Assembly: GCA_023101885.1 (NCBI GenBank)
Contig: JALPQD010000075.1
Coordinates: 6,390,630 to 6,454,629 of the forward strand
DNA length: 64,000 bases
Reading direction: 5' to 3'
Source of the DNA: Typhlomys cinereus
Lineage: Eukaryota > Chordata > Mammalia > Rodentia > Platacanthomyidae
A program made the translations under genes and the position numbers. Under the pieces are notes generated by a model. The model worked only from the letters and a program-made list of their open reading frames with translations, was not told the origin of the DNA and made no database searches. This document shows, piece after piece, positions 33,693 through 44,392 of this stretch; positions within the stretch are counted from its first letter, which is position 1, and each line of letters starts with the position of its first letter.

Positions 33693-35205
33693 ACAAGTGT
33701 GTAAGCATGCAACAAAAGGAAAGAAAGCCTCTCCAATTAAATGCTGACTCGCCTCTCCATCCCCATTGTAGGTGAGTATTGTGCGCTGTAGCCCTGTAGA
33801 AAACTCTTCATCGTGTCAGAAGCTCTCCTTGAGATTGCAGGATGAGTGAGTTTAGATATCAGATCCAGAATAACTGTAAGAAATAAATTTCATAGGCTGA
33901 TTATTGGTCATTCGACTAATTTTGTTAGTCATGAAGTCCTAATGAGACTTAGATAAATATGTGTTTTAAAATGACAACTCATTAACTTTGCAGTGCTTTA
34001 TAATTCCTGTGATAAGCCTTCTGCTGCTATTTAAAATCATCTCTGCAAAGTCAGAACTATCAGTGTGACTTACATATACTTCATATAACTCCCTGTATGT
34101 CAAATGTGAGGCTATTTTGACAAGTAAGAAAAATAAGAGGAAACAAGGACATTCTTGTTAAAGAAAAAAAAAAATGGAAGCACATCGCATTTCTACTTCA
34201 TGCACTCAATGAGAGAGGATGGCAGATTATTTTTCACGAATCAGACCTATTGCTGGAAACCACAGAGATGTAACTCCACCAGTGTGGTTTCTTTTCAGTA
34301 GCCAGAATGCCTGGGACATGAGAGTTTGCTTTACAGCAATTGACTCCATCTGAGTTGAGTAGAAGACAAAGAAAATGCTCTCCACAGTCAAAAAGCCATT
34401 TGATTGTCAAAAACATTTAGTGTAGAGGCAGTAAATGTGGTGAAGGTGCCCTTCAGGGAAGAATCGGAAGATATCTGAATGGTTATGTGTCCCAACTTTA
34501 CTATTTTTTGAACGGAGTAGCTGGGGACCAGAAGGCTCAGGTGGCTTGGTAAGGCTGCCTTCCAGGTCGAAGGAGGGCCAGGATATGTCTGCGACCAGTG
34601 GATCACATCAGCCCTTCCTGGGCTCAGAGCTCTGCAGAGGAAATGCTTTGTTTTCAGAGTTATATTTTTCTCCCTCAGAACTGAACTTCCTGCATCTGTG
34701 GAAGGAAATAACACTTTTTAGAGTGTGTGGTCAACAACAAGGCATGGCAATAAAAACATCACATCACTTAAGAGTCTGATGACAATCACAAGTACGGGAT
34801 TAAGTATTGAAAGCAGGATATTTCTAAGACATTGAAAATATTCTGTATGGAAGTAAGCATTTAGACATGCAAATACTGTGCCTCCTCAAGTTCCTGTCTT
34901 AATATCTCTTAGCTCCACCCTCCTTCCTTCCATTCCCCATTCACTACTCTCCAATCCTACATCCCCATTTTTCACCCAAATCTTAGGCTACAGATAAATT
35001 TAACAGTGTGGTCCTCACCAAATGGGCGTTACACAACGTATACATCCACAGGAGATTGCGACAATATTCAAAGACTGAGGGCGTGCAGCTCCCTTATATA
35101 AAATGGCATAATAAAAATAGAGGTAGCAGAAATTGCCTCGAGATGTTTCTCCAAGAAGCCATGGATGATTAAACGAAATGCCACCACCATACGTGGGATA
35201 CTTAC
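33693..35205. other. Unassigned unique block
   Basis: I recognise no repeat. A strong acceptor-like 'tatatttttctccctcag' lies at about 34661-34678 on plus, without a matching donor that I trust. Confidence 0.35.
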
Positions 35206-35391
35206 ACATGAACTGTTGGCCAGGGAGGGCCTGGAGGCCTCTGAAAAATATTGTCATTGCTCTTGGCTGCCCACAAGAACCATATGAGACATATAATTCA
35301 GGCATAGAAGGTGAAGAAACCAAACTGGAGGTGGCTTGAAAGCTTCTTCCTTTCTGGCTGCCTTTCATGCCAGAAGATGAGATGCAGGTTT
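35206..35391 (-). other. Best candidate coding exon (minus strand), 186 bp
   Basis: On the minus strand, 'ttttttttcttttgctccag' ends at the AG acceptor opposite 35392-35393. The segment runs 186 bp to CATGT|GTAAGTAT, a near-perfect donor opposite 35200-35205. The length is divisible by three. One frame is open throughout: two bases complete a codon at the start and one base begins a codon at the end, so it is a symmetric phase 1-1 exon. The peptide is serine- and glycine-rich (TCISSSGMKGSQKGRSFQAT, SSLVSSPSMPELYVSYGSCG, QPRAMTIFFRGLQALPGQQF). I do not recognise the family. The frame stays open beyond the donor to about 35018. No partner exon is evident in the window, so introns would be long. 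This is inferred from signals only. Confidence 0.35.
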
Positions 35392-35754
35392 CTGGAGCAA
35401 AAGAAAAAAAAAGCATTGATAGTGTTATGCAGCTACGATTCTGTGAGCTCAGTAAGAATCAGCCTGATAAGATGTGCATAGCAGTGTAGCAGTGGCATGA
35501 ATGTTATAGGGGTAACCAACTGCTTTCCTATTTGATTTAAGGGCTGCACAACGGGAGGGAACTTGTACTTGATTATTATTGTAAGTCTGGCTAAGAACTT
35601 GCGAATGGGAAGGCCATAGGTCCTAGGAAAGAACCCATTAGTATTGATTTGCAAAGTGGATACTGCAAAAACTGTCTTCTAAATGTTTATCTCCACAGCT
35701 ATAGATTAGTGTGTCTCTCGGCCTTCATCTATGAAGACTCTTTTCTTCAGATGG
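35392..35754. other. Unassigned sequence
   Basis: Contains the T-rich (minus-strand) tract ahead of the candidate exon. Otherwise nothing is recognised. Confidence 0.3.
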
Positions 35755-36385
35755 TAGTTAATACAAAGAATCACTAGTACTAAAGCGTGGAGAATAAATA
35801 TTTGTAGTATGCTCAACTCTAAACACTATATGTAAATCTCCAAACCATTCTTCCCCACCCCCACCTCCTCTCCCTGCCACCAAGGTTCAAGGAATATTTG
35901 AAAGAGAGGATGGGAAGAATGTAAGAGTTAGAAAGTTGGGAGACATCTCCTTAAAGAGTGTCTTGTGAGCATGATAAGGTTAATATCCATGAAATCGCTG
36001 CAGCTGTGTTTACCAAAACAAGACTTATGTAAGACCAGGCCCATCCACATCAGGGATGGGGAAGAGCTCAGATGGCCTCACCCCTCTCTGAATGGATATT
36101 AGTGGTTAATGCTGGCTGGGAGAAGGGAACTCAATTGTTTCGGTGGTTTTGTCACTAGTACATTGTCTACACTACAACAAATGCCCAAGTTCATGCAAAT
36201 GCAGTCAACCCTTATTAAACTCAGTAGGTCACACACAGAGAAAAACAGACATAAAAATAGGAAGAAAATATGTTGGGAAGAAAAAAAAATTCTCTGTGGA
36301 AAGGAAGGAGATGAGGTAGAGTAATATGGGGAGAAATGACAAAAATCAATTGTGTACATATACGAAGATAGCAGAGAAATTTTTT
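35755..36385 (+). mobile_element. Rodent L1 3' UTR relic (Lx-like), second copy
   Basis: Aligned with 15955-16560: 'taatacaaagaatcactagt', 'gaatgtaagagttagaaagt', 'gaaatcgctgcagctgtgtt', 'tggttaatgctggctgggag', 'aattgtgtacatatacgaag'. The last piece fits the typical 3' terminus of rodent Lx-type L1. Confidence 0.72.
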
Positions 36386-36429
36386 AGAAGGTAAGGTCTC
36401 ATTGGACTAGGGTGGTTCTCAGCCTAATG

Positions 36430-36670
36430 ACTGGGGGCTTCATACCTGCCATACCTGCAGAGACAAAGAGGAGGGCGACATGAAAGTGACAATTTGAATT
36501 TGGCTTGTAGTATCTTCAAGCCAAAGGAACTCCAAGGACTTCTAGCACACCACAAGTGCAAGGGGGTTCTGGCAGCTCCAGAAGAGGCCAACAGTACCCA
36601 CAATCTGACTGCAGGCTTCCGGAACCCCAAACTATGAGAAAATAAATATTTTTAATTTTTAAAAAACAAT
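36430..36670 (+). mobile_element. Probable MaLR LTR 3' fragment
   Basis: 'ctgcaggcttccggaacccc' then 'aaactatgagaaaataaata' resembles the MLT1/MST 3' part (cctccagaactgtgagaaataaat), including an AATAAA. The upstream part is diverged. Confidence 0.5.
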
Positions 36671-36729
36671 AAATAAAATGTCATAGTGTTTCATATAAAT
36701 AATTGCAGTTGAACTAGCATGTCTTCCTG

Positions 36730-36912
36730 TATCTTTTAAAGCATGATCTGCAATACCCAGTACCTTGTGCATAGTGTGTAATTAGATGCTGTATATTGTC
36801 TGGGGAATGATAAGGAAAACGTCTGTACATGCCAGCACAAGTACAGTGAGAAAGGGTATTTTCATACTTTGGCTGTATCCTTGGATGCAGACCCCTAGGT
36901 ATTGGGGGCCAA
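36730..36912 (+). mobile_element. MER2/Tigger-type DNA transposon relic
   Basis: 'tcttttaaagcatgatctgc', 'ttgtctggggaatgataagg', 'acgtctgtacatgccagcac' and 'ggatgcagacccctaggtat' then 'tgggggccaatta' follow the terminal half of MER2-like Tigger elements, ending at the terminal inverted repeat. Confidence 0.65.
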
Positions 36913-36939
36913 TTATCCTCCATCTCTCTTCACTAATGC

Positions 36940-37085
36940 ATGCCTACTCCACCTGTTGAATACCACTTCAAGCACCATCTCCTGGGTGCACTCTTCCCTG
37001 ACATGCAGATGGAATTAAATAATCCCTCCTTTGTGCCACCATGCTGTACTCATGGTAATTTCCACTACAGCGCTTGGAAAGCCAC
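36940..37085 (+). mobile_element. L2 LINE fragment
   Basis: 'gcaccatctcctgggtgcac', 'tcttccctgacatgcagatg', 'aataatccctcctttgtgcc' and 'accatgctgtactcatggta' match the ancient L2 3' region (ccttccctga ... ccctcctctgtgctcccat). Confidence 0.6.
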
Positions 37086-37194
37086 GGAAAAATAATTGCA
37101 GTTGAACTAGCGGTCCTTAAGACTTTTGGGATGCAATCAAGCAGCACTTTAGGGCAGGGAGAGTGAGATACGAACATGCTTCCTCGCAGCAAGA

Positions 37195-37322
37195 CTAGGA
37201 TCTCACAATCTACTTCAAGGATACGAACTCCAGTTACCTAAAAACCTCTCACTAGGTCCTGCCCTACAATGGTGCCAAGCTGGGGACCAGTTCTCTGGGA
37301 ACACTTAACATCTAAGCCATAG
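37195..37322 (-). mobile_element. MaLR LTR terminal fragment
   Basis: 'ctcactaggtcctgccctac', 'ggtgccaagctggggaccag' and 'aacacttaacatctaagcca' match the reverse of an MT/ORR1 LTR 5' end (tggtccccagctggtggc). Confidence 0.6.
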
Positions 37323-38654
37323 ACTCATCAATTGTGGCACACGGACTATAGAGAGTTCGAAACAAGGACTCATTTATAGAGATCCTGTAGTGGATGCAGG
37401 AATACGTAGCTCTCCTTAGTGCACTATGCTAGTCACTGAAACGATAATTTTTGAAAGGGCTTTGCTTGTCTCACTTCATGAGATTTGTATTTGTAGAGAC
37501 CCACGGCTTACAATAGACTCAGGCCAGAGGCTTGCTGCTAAATCAGGCTTGCTAAGAGGAAGGATCATAGAACCCAACACGGGCCTTGATTTTGGAAAGT
37601 TCACTGAATGATAGCAACCAAATTCACTCAAAAGAAGTCACATAAGAATCAAGAGGATGAAGCTGAGCAATTCGGGGGCAACCAGACCTTCATCCAGTTT
37701 GTAAAAGTTTGATATTTAATGCGTGAATTGCCTAGAAATGTTTTTTTTTAATTCTTGAGAATATTTTAGGTCAAATGTTTTATCATGTTTTAGCTATTAA
37801 CACAACCTTTCTCCTTAGAGAGAACAAAAGCAAACTTTGGTTAATGTTCCTAATCCAAACCATAAATTTGTTAATCTGTGCTTCTCTTTCTCTTTGTACT
37901 GTGTGGATTGAAAGACAAGCACACATGACCCATAGCTCACAATGGTTGCCACCAGCATCGCCAAGACACACTGCATGCCTGGTAAATAGCAGTGAATGGA
38001 TGCCAAATGGTTTCTGAAACTACCTGGTAAGAGTTCTGTTTCCAGAGCACCGTTCCTCAAGTTCTGCAAATCATTTCCATCTGAGGAAGGTTGGGGGGCA
38101 GAGCATGACAGGAGGGCATGGGGTCAGTCAGTAAACTGATCTCAAAGAAAATTGTCACAATTATCACCTGTGCTGGTGGTCCTAGCCCAGGTTCACAGTG
38201 ACAGAGACAGAGACAGATTCCACTTCTTCTGGTCATGATCATTGGAGGTATGATACTGTGCCCCCAAGGCTGCCTGTGAGGGGATAAGCACCTGTCCATG
38301 TGGGTGGAGCAAGTATAGGAGTAGAAGACAGCAATACCCCCTCACTTGATAGTCCCACACATTTCTAAGACCATGAGAATTCTGAGATGGCCCTATGATT
38401 TCTTTCCCTTGCTATACATATATCTCCCAGTCACTTAGTTCATTGCTAATGTAAGCAGTACTCTAAAGGGGGTTTACAGGTGCCAGTGAGGTCCTGAATC
38501 AGTTCATCTTTAAAAACTCCTACAGGCCTGACTAAAATGCATGTATCCCTTGAATCTGCAGGCAGAGCAGAGAAGGTGGAAAAGAGTCAAAGACCTGGAA
38601 AGCATGAAGACGACCCAGCTCTTCTAGCTTAAAGACTCACTAGCCGTGTTATGG
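37323..38654. other. Unassigned unique block
   Basis: About 1.3 kb with no recognised repeat or gene. Frames near 37775-38069 overlap on both strands. Confidence 0.35.
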
Positions 38655-38845
38655 TTCAAATGAGAAATATTCCCTGTGGGCTAACATTTTGAATGTCTGT
38701 TCCCCAGCTGGTTAGGCTATTTTGGGAAGTTATAGAACCTTTAGAAGGTGGGACTTGACTGTTATAAATAGATTGTGAGGGATGTGTCTTTGAAGCTTAC
38801 ACAAGGGTGCCAAACCTAGCCCACCTTATTTTGTACAGTGATTTC
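38655..38845 (+). mobile_element. MaLR LTR 5' part (MT/ORR1-like)
   Basis: 'caaatgagaaatattccctg', 'tgggctaacattttgaatgt', 'ctgttccccagctggttagg' and 'agaacctttagaaggtggga' follow the MT/ORR1 LTR start in order. The 3' part is missing or too diverged. Confidence 0.7.
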
Positions 38846-38904
38846 CCATACATTCCTAGCTCCGCACATTTAAAATCATCCCCCTAATAAACACTTAGCA
38901 CATG

Positions 38905-39065
38905 GTACCTTTGTTACAATTGATGAATATGCAGATACATCACCATCACCAAGTTTGTTAGAGTTTACATTAGACTTCACGCTTGACACTGTATCTTCTC
39001 AGGATCAGGACACGTGCACAATGAATACACCTACCTTTATACCAGTAATTTCATATGGAATACTT
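38905..39065 (-). mobile_element. Ancient L1 (L1M) fragment, antisense
   Basis: 'cagatacatcaccatcacca', 'gtttacattagacttcacgc' and 'caatgaatacacctaccttt' follow the antisense L1M region seen in many mammals. Confidence 0.5.
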
Positions 39066-39232
39066 GCCTATTTCATTTCTTCTCCTTTTACTTTCGACTG
39101 ATTTTTCACTATTTCTTTAGGCAAATTAAAGGCAAAAACCTTTTCCAGGGTGATATTTAGTTGGAATCACACAGTAAATAGCCATATTCAAACTGCAACA
39201 TGCGTTTAAGTTTTCTAATTTTGTTTGGCTCT

Positions 39233-39305
39233 GTGTTCAATAGGGAGGATAAAACCCAGGGTATTACACCAAACTGGGCAGGTGCCTCACCAGTGAGATA
39301 TACCC
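39233..39305 (-). mobile_element. ID-type SINE fragment
   Basis: 'gtgttcaatagggaggataa' then 'aacccagggtattaca' and 'aggtgcctcaccagtgagat' are the reverse of the ID tRNA-Ala-like head (box B ggttcaa..., box A tagctcagtgg). Confidence 0.55.
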
Positions 39306-41040
39306 AAAGTCCCAATGTTTTTAAAGACCAGAATAAAAGCAAAATGAAATTCCAAGATAAACAAATTATCAAAATGTCTATGAGTGGCAACGTACTTTCA
39401 CACTCTAATCCATTCTATTATCTAATAAAATAATACATGATACATTCCGTCTTCTAATAAAATTGGGACATTTTTCTTTGGCAAAAAGATGCTAACATGG
39501 TTTATTTAGTTCGAGTAGGCTAAGTGTTGGCGATGACAGTCCGAGCATAGTCTTTAAAGGGCATGGACACTGCCTACACGCAGGGTACATTCTTTCTCAT
39601 TCCCGCCCCTTCCCTCCCTTCCCTGCTGGACACTTCTGGGAAGTTCTTAGGTGGTGGGTGGTGTAGATTACAGCTGAGAAATTAGTTCAGATCATGCAAA
39701 TAAATAAGGGGAATGGAGAATCAGCATGGGGCTCCATCCTGGCTTCCAGCACAAGCTCCCATCCCTGTTTCCAGAGCTTTTATTGGCGTGACTTCAAATA
39801 CCTTCTCCCTGAATCTCAGCAGTAAAATGCCTGCAGGGATGAGAGAATTGCTTAGCGATTGGGGAAAAGGCAAAGCCTGGCGCCTTCACCAGCTGGCTCC
39901 TCTTTCCAGGCTTCTCCCCACCCACGGGGTGCTGCGAGGCTGGGATCGAGCTGCCGCAGGCGCTGGCAGGTGCTCGGGAGCCTCTCCTCTGAGTGCTGGG
40001 TGGGCCGCCAAGGCCTTGAGTCGCACATCAGCCTGGTTGCTGGTTGATGAATGAGAAGAAAGGACGCCGGGACCTGGACAAGTGGCATCCCGAATCTCCC
40101 TCTGGTGGAGACCCATCTCTAGGGTGGCCTCTCAGACATCAGGGAGTGAGCTGGTGACTACTGCGGGGACTGGGAGTGAAAGAGAAAAGGATCTGGCCTG
40201 AGAGCAGTTACAGCAGAGAAATGAAGGGAAGTAGGAGGGCCAGGTGAGGCAGGACCAAAGGAAGGGCACAGGAGCCTGCAGGCCAGGGGAAGAAGGCCTG
40301 GCTTCCAGCAGGGTGGCGGGATGCAGTCACAAGCCCTTTGGATCTCAAGAAATAAAGAAAGCATCCCCTCCATCCCCCAATTCTGGGGAAAGCCGGGAAT
40401 GTTCTAGAATAGTAAAGGGCATCCGTGAAAGACAAACACTCCTCCTTTCCTAAGTCTATTATGAATAGAGTTAGGAGGGAACAGAGAGCCTCTTCATTGT
40501 TGATGTGGAACCTGCTAGAGCAGGGGTTGATCTGTGGAGTGTGATCTCCTCCTAGTGTCTGTGAGTCTCCTAGAGTAGGCAGCTCCTTCCTTCCTTCCTT
40601 CATGGATTCGCAAGCCACTGTCAGTCATTCTCCAGAGCCGTTTACTCAGCAGAAAAGGCACAGAAAGACGGTCAGATGAGTAAAAGACAAAAACCTTGCG
40701 AGGAATATCTAGTTAGGACCAAAGCTCAGCACTCAAATGTGCTCCCAGTTTCTTTACATTGGCCGTATGTCTGCTGTGGAGAGTAGATTAGCCTCTGCAG
40801 CTTACTGCGGAGAAAGCAAGGACTCAGATCTGAGTGTCTTTCACAGTCAGCACCTAGACTAGAGTTGGATGTAGCTGCATGAGGACTACTGGTCCTAATC
40901 AGTGCCCAACACTGGCTGATCTGGAAGAGCTGGAGTGTCCAGAATTGAGGCAAGTTGTGAATGAATGAAGTCAGGTCAAACAGTGCATGCAGCCCAAATT
41001 TGAAAGCTTCCTTTCGAGAAATGAAACATTTTGTTTATTT
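39306..41040. other. Unassigned unique block
   Basis: GC content rises near 39700-40100. Overlapping frames on both strands there (for example 39713-40054 plus and 39852-40088 minus) are unrecognised. There is no clear repeat. Confidence 0.4.
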
Positions 41041-41100
41041 TTTGAAGCCAGTACCTTTTCACATGCTAGGTAAGTATTCTACCACTGATCCCCAAACTGG
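41041..41100 (-). mobile_element. ID-type SINE fragment
   Basis: 'cacatgctaggtaagtattc' then 'taccactgatccccaaact' matches the reversed ID head (gagtggcagagcacttgcctagcatg). Confidence 0.6.
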
Positions 41101-41614
41101 AATATTTTACAACGTGGATCTTGTTTCTTGTACTAGACACAATTAAAAGTGAAAGCTGCACTTTAGGTTATGCGGTCCAGAAATGCCAGACTGGAATTCT
41201 CAAGATCTATCTCCAGCGGGGGCAGAGAATGCCGTCCCCCAGAAGGTAGGGCGGCCTGTCACTCAATCACACCAGTGAGCCTGGCCAGGCTGTGTGCTGT
41301 ATCCTCTGCCATGCTTATGGAAAAAGGCTCACAGGAGATATCAGGTACCACCCAGTGCTCTGTATTCCTGAAAGCAAGATTCCCTCCCAAAGCATGCTGT
41401 GTTCATCTAGAGGGGTCAAGAGGAAATGGCTGATGGGGCCTGGGATCTCCCTGAGTCTGTATCCAAGCTTTGCCTTGTTCCTGAGAAGACAGAAAACAGC
41501 TCACCTCATTTTGTCCAAAAATACCCTGGAGTAGCACTAGAGTTCAAAGAGGGCCCAGTGTCTGCCTCTGCAGGTAGCACCAAGCTATCTTTTTGCTAGA
41601 CTCTGTACATGCGT
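41101..41614. other. Unassigned sequence
   Basis: No gene or repeat recognised. Confidence 0.35.
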
Positions 41615-41815
41615 TTATATACATATATACATACACACACATATATATGAATTACACACACTATTTTACACACACATACTCTATTTCACACAAACACAAT
41701 TTTCTATTTTACACACACATTCTATTTTACACACACTCTATTTTATACATACACACTCTATTTTATATATACACACTCTATTTTACAAATACACACGCAC
41801 ACACACGGGCGCACG

Positions 41816-41860
<45 letters not shown>

Positions 41861-41862
41861 TG
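41615..41862. repeat. CA-rich minisatellite with CTATTTTA units
   Basis: At 41650-41790 the motif 'cacacactctattttata' and close variants recur about seven times at spacings of roughly 18-27 bp. A CA/CG-containing dinucleotide tract continues to 41862. The unit length is irregular. Confidence 0.85.
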
Positions 41863-42177
41863 TTACACATCACCAGCACCAAGCCTCCCAGCTCTGCTCC
41901 AGCTGTGGCCAGCAGGAAGGAGGAAGCTGGGCCGCCCGGCAGGTGTGTTTCTGCTTCCTCTGCTCCTACCTAGCCAGCAGTCTACACAAAAACAAACAGC
42001 AAACCAAAGGGAGCCTCAGGAACTGGTGTTTGGCCCCCTTTTCTCCTGGTTTTGATGTGTCTTTGCTGCATCCTGGGCCTCTAGTTGCAATTTTCCTCTC
42101 TCTTTGGAGTCTGTGTACCTTTAAACTTAGGAAATGCCAGTGGATTTCTCTCCATTATCTTTGGGTGAGGGCAAAAC

Positions 42178-42262
42178 TTTTTTTTTCTTTTTTCTTTTCT
42201 TTTCTTTCCTTTCCTTTCTTTTTTTTTTTTTTTTTTTTTTTTGTCTTTTTCTTCCCCCCCTT
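42178..42262. repeat. T-rich/TTTTC simple repeat
   Basis: Runs of T broken by C (ttcttttctttcctttcctt) followed by 24 T's. It could be the A-tail of an antisense retroposon whose body I cannot see. Confidence 0.9.
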
Positions 42263-43579
42263 TTTAGAGTCAGAGCAGGAAAGGGCTATTTGGCTTATCT
42301 GGTACACTTCCTGAAATCCAAACAAACACTCAGAAAACGGTCTCACACCCTATCCATTCAGATGTGTCTCTGTCCTTGGACGTGAGATTTCACAGCCATT
42401 TCAACTTTACAAAAATGTTTGGAACTGGTTTGCAAATGCCTCCACAGACTTAGAAAGTTTGAGACTGAAATTGGTGTGGTTAGTTCCTTGCCCGAAGAAA
42501 ATGATTTAGAAAAGCCCTTTCTTTCCTCGGAGAAAGAGTCCCAGCTGGCCGCCCAGAGCTCCCAAGTGGACTGATGGCTGAGTTGTTCAGACTGCTCCAC
42601 TGTTTTCCACAGCACATTGAGTGGTGTGGTGGGGGAGGGGGTCGGCTTATTCCTGCTTCCCACAGCTCCCTCATCCTCCCTGGGAGAGGGGCTTTGAGGT
42701 TTGTGTGTGGTGGAAATTGAGAGGATTTGAGTGAATCTATTTAACCCTCATCAGAACAAATGTATTTAGTGTTCATTAAAGGAGCATTAGGGTTCTCACA
42801 TGTCAAGAAAAGTAAGAGAGAAAGGAGAGAGAGAGAGAGAGAACAAATCCCAATGCAAACCTCCCATTGAAAAACAGTTACCATGCAGACAGATCATCTG
42901 CACAAATCAAGTGGGTTTCCTGGTCAACTGTCTGTGCTCCTTCTACAAATTCCTTTTTTTTTTACAGTGGGGGATCTAGAACTGCCAGGCAAATGAAAAA
43001 TAAATCGCCAAAGTCCAGACAGCAGGAAGCAGGCATGAGTAACTTTCTCCTTGGGCGTGATACAATGGCTTAGAATGTACCTGATAGAGTCTTGGGAACT
43101 TGACAGTGGCGTGGGTTTGTGTGAGTCAGCGCCTCAAGTCTGCTCATCACCATGCTATTAACTAAATGGTTGCGTCTCTGAATCCAGCAGTCACTCCAGA
43201 GGCTCTGCGCAGTTCTTGACACCAGGAATCTGCTGGCTGTTATCAATCGAGACAATGACTGTATTCATCCGTCAGCCCTCCCTGCTCATTTGGAAACCCG
43301 AAGCCAACACTCATCAGGAGAACCAGCCCCAGAATGAGCCCAGCCTTACAGTGCAGGAAAGTTCCATTATCAAACCACTAGGTTTGTAGTCATATTTCAT
43401 TGTCAGAGTTAAAAATAAGACCAAGTTGCTTCAAATCACAGTATTGAACACTTTTTGATTAAAATATGAGTATTTTCTATTTTACAGGTTAATTCTAGTG
43501 GTATCTTATGAAGCTACTTTAATAAAGCCTGCTCATGACAGAATCATCACCATAACTCTTACTTAATCCTTTAAACAAT
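42263..43579. other. Unassigned, with (GA)n at 42820-42842
   Basis: Apart from a short AGAGAG run, no repeat or gene is recognised. Confidence 0.35.
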
Positions 43580-43652
43580 TTATATACTTATTTGCAACAC
43601 GGAGATTAAACCCAGTGCTTCAAGCATGTGCTCTACCACTAATCAGCATATT
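43580..43652 (-). mobile_element. ID-type SINE fragment
   Basis: 'cacggagattaaacccagtg' then 'cttcaagcatgtgctctacc' and 'actaatcagcatatttatc' is a reversed ID head. Confidence 0.6.
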
Positions 43653-43756
43653 TATCTTTCATCTTAACTGTCTTGATTATATTTTCTCTGAAATATATTG
43701 TAAAATCCCCCCAAGTCTCTAAATAACTTATTTTTTAAAATCGTGGCAAAATATGC

Positions 43757-44000
43757 AAAACATCCAGGCATTGCTGCATATGCTGATAATTCCAGACACT
43801 TGGGAGGCTGAGGCAGAAGGATCAAAAATTCCAGGTCAACTACGTAATGAGTTCAAGGTCAGCCTGGGCAACTTAGTGATGCCCTGTCCCCAAATAAAAC
43901 TAAACACAGCTTATGGATGGAGCGCCATGGTAGAGATCTTGCCTAGCATATGCAAAGCCCTGGGTTCAATCTTCAGTACTAAAAGAAAAAAGAAGTACAA
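43757..44000 (+). mobile_element. B1-dID composite SINE (B4-like)
   Basis: The B1 half (43757-43895) has 'cacttgggaggctgaggcag', 'ggtcagcctgggcaacttag' and 'tgatgccctgtccccaaat'. The ID half (about 43915-43985) has 'gagcgccatggtagagatct', 'tgcctagcatatgcaaagcc' and 'ctgggttcaatcttcagtac'. An A-rich tail ends it. The order B1 then ID is that of the known rodent fusion SINEs. Confidence 0.85.
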
Positions 44001-44065
44001 AACAAATTTCATCATTTTGTCCATTTTTAAATGCACAAGTCAGCAGCATGATGTGCATGTGTGTA

Positions 44066-44392
44066 TGGGGACCATGTATAGGTATGTAGAGATGCCTGTC
44101 ATATATATCTGTTTGTGGGTGTGTGTGCGCACAGGATTGTGCCTTGATGCCCGAATTCAAGGGCCAGTATCTACTTCAATCACTCTCCACCTTGCTTCTT
44201 TGAGACAGGATTTCTCACTGAACCTGGAGTCAATCTATTTGGCTATAGCGAGCCCTTGGAATTCTCCTATCTCTGCTTCCCCAGGTCCAGGATTACCAAT
44301 GTATGCTATGCTGCCTCATCAAGCTTTTTACATAGGTGAATTGTAACTCAGGTCCTCTTGCATCGCAAGCACTTCACCAACAAAACCCATCC
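44066..44392 (-). mobile_element. B3 SINE, near full length
   Basis: Reversed B3 in order: a GT-rich tail (44090-44130), 'cactctccaccttgcttctt', 'tgagacaggatttctcactg', 'aacctggagtcaatctattt', 'ggctatagcgagcccttgga', 'actcaggtcctcttgcatcg', 'caagcacttcaccaacaaaa'. The head lies at about 44340-44392. Confidence 0.9.

Larger units (their letters stand above)
36697..37111. repeat. Perfect 22-bp direct repeat enclosing a Tigger/L2 block
   Basis: A 22-mer (ataattgcagttgaactagc preceded by 'aa') occurs at 36697-36718 and again without mismatch at 37090-37111, 393 bp apart. Between the two lie an old Tigger piece and an old L2 piece. Confidence 0.9.

Noticed and set aside
41645..41790. Regularly spaced repeats that could suggest a CRISPR array
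   Set aside because: The spacers are CA simple sequence, the unit length varies, and the genome is mammalian.
43757..43895. 7SL-like sequence that could be an SRP RNA gene
   Set aside because: It is only about 140 bp, lacks the S domain, and is fused to an ID unit, so it is a B1 SINE.
43753..44346. 197-codon plus-strand frame, the second longest in the window
   Set aside because: It runs through a B1-dID SINE and an antisense B3 SINE, so it has no coding origin.
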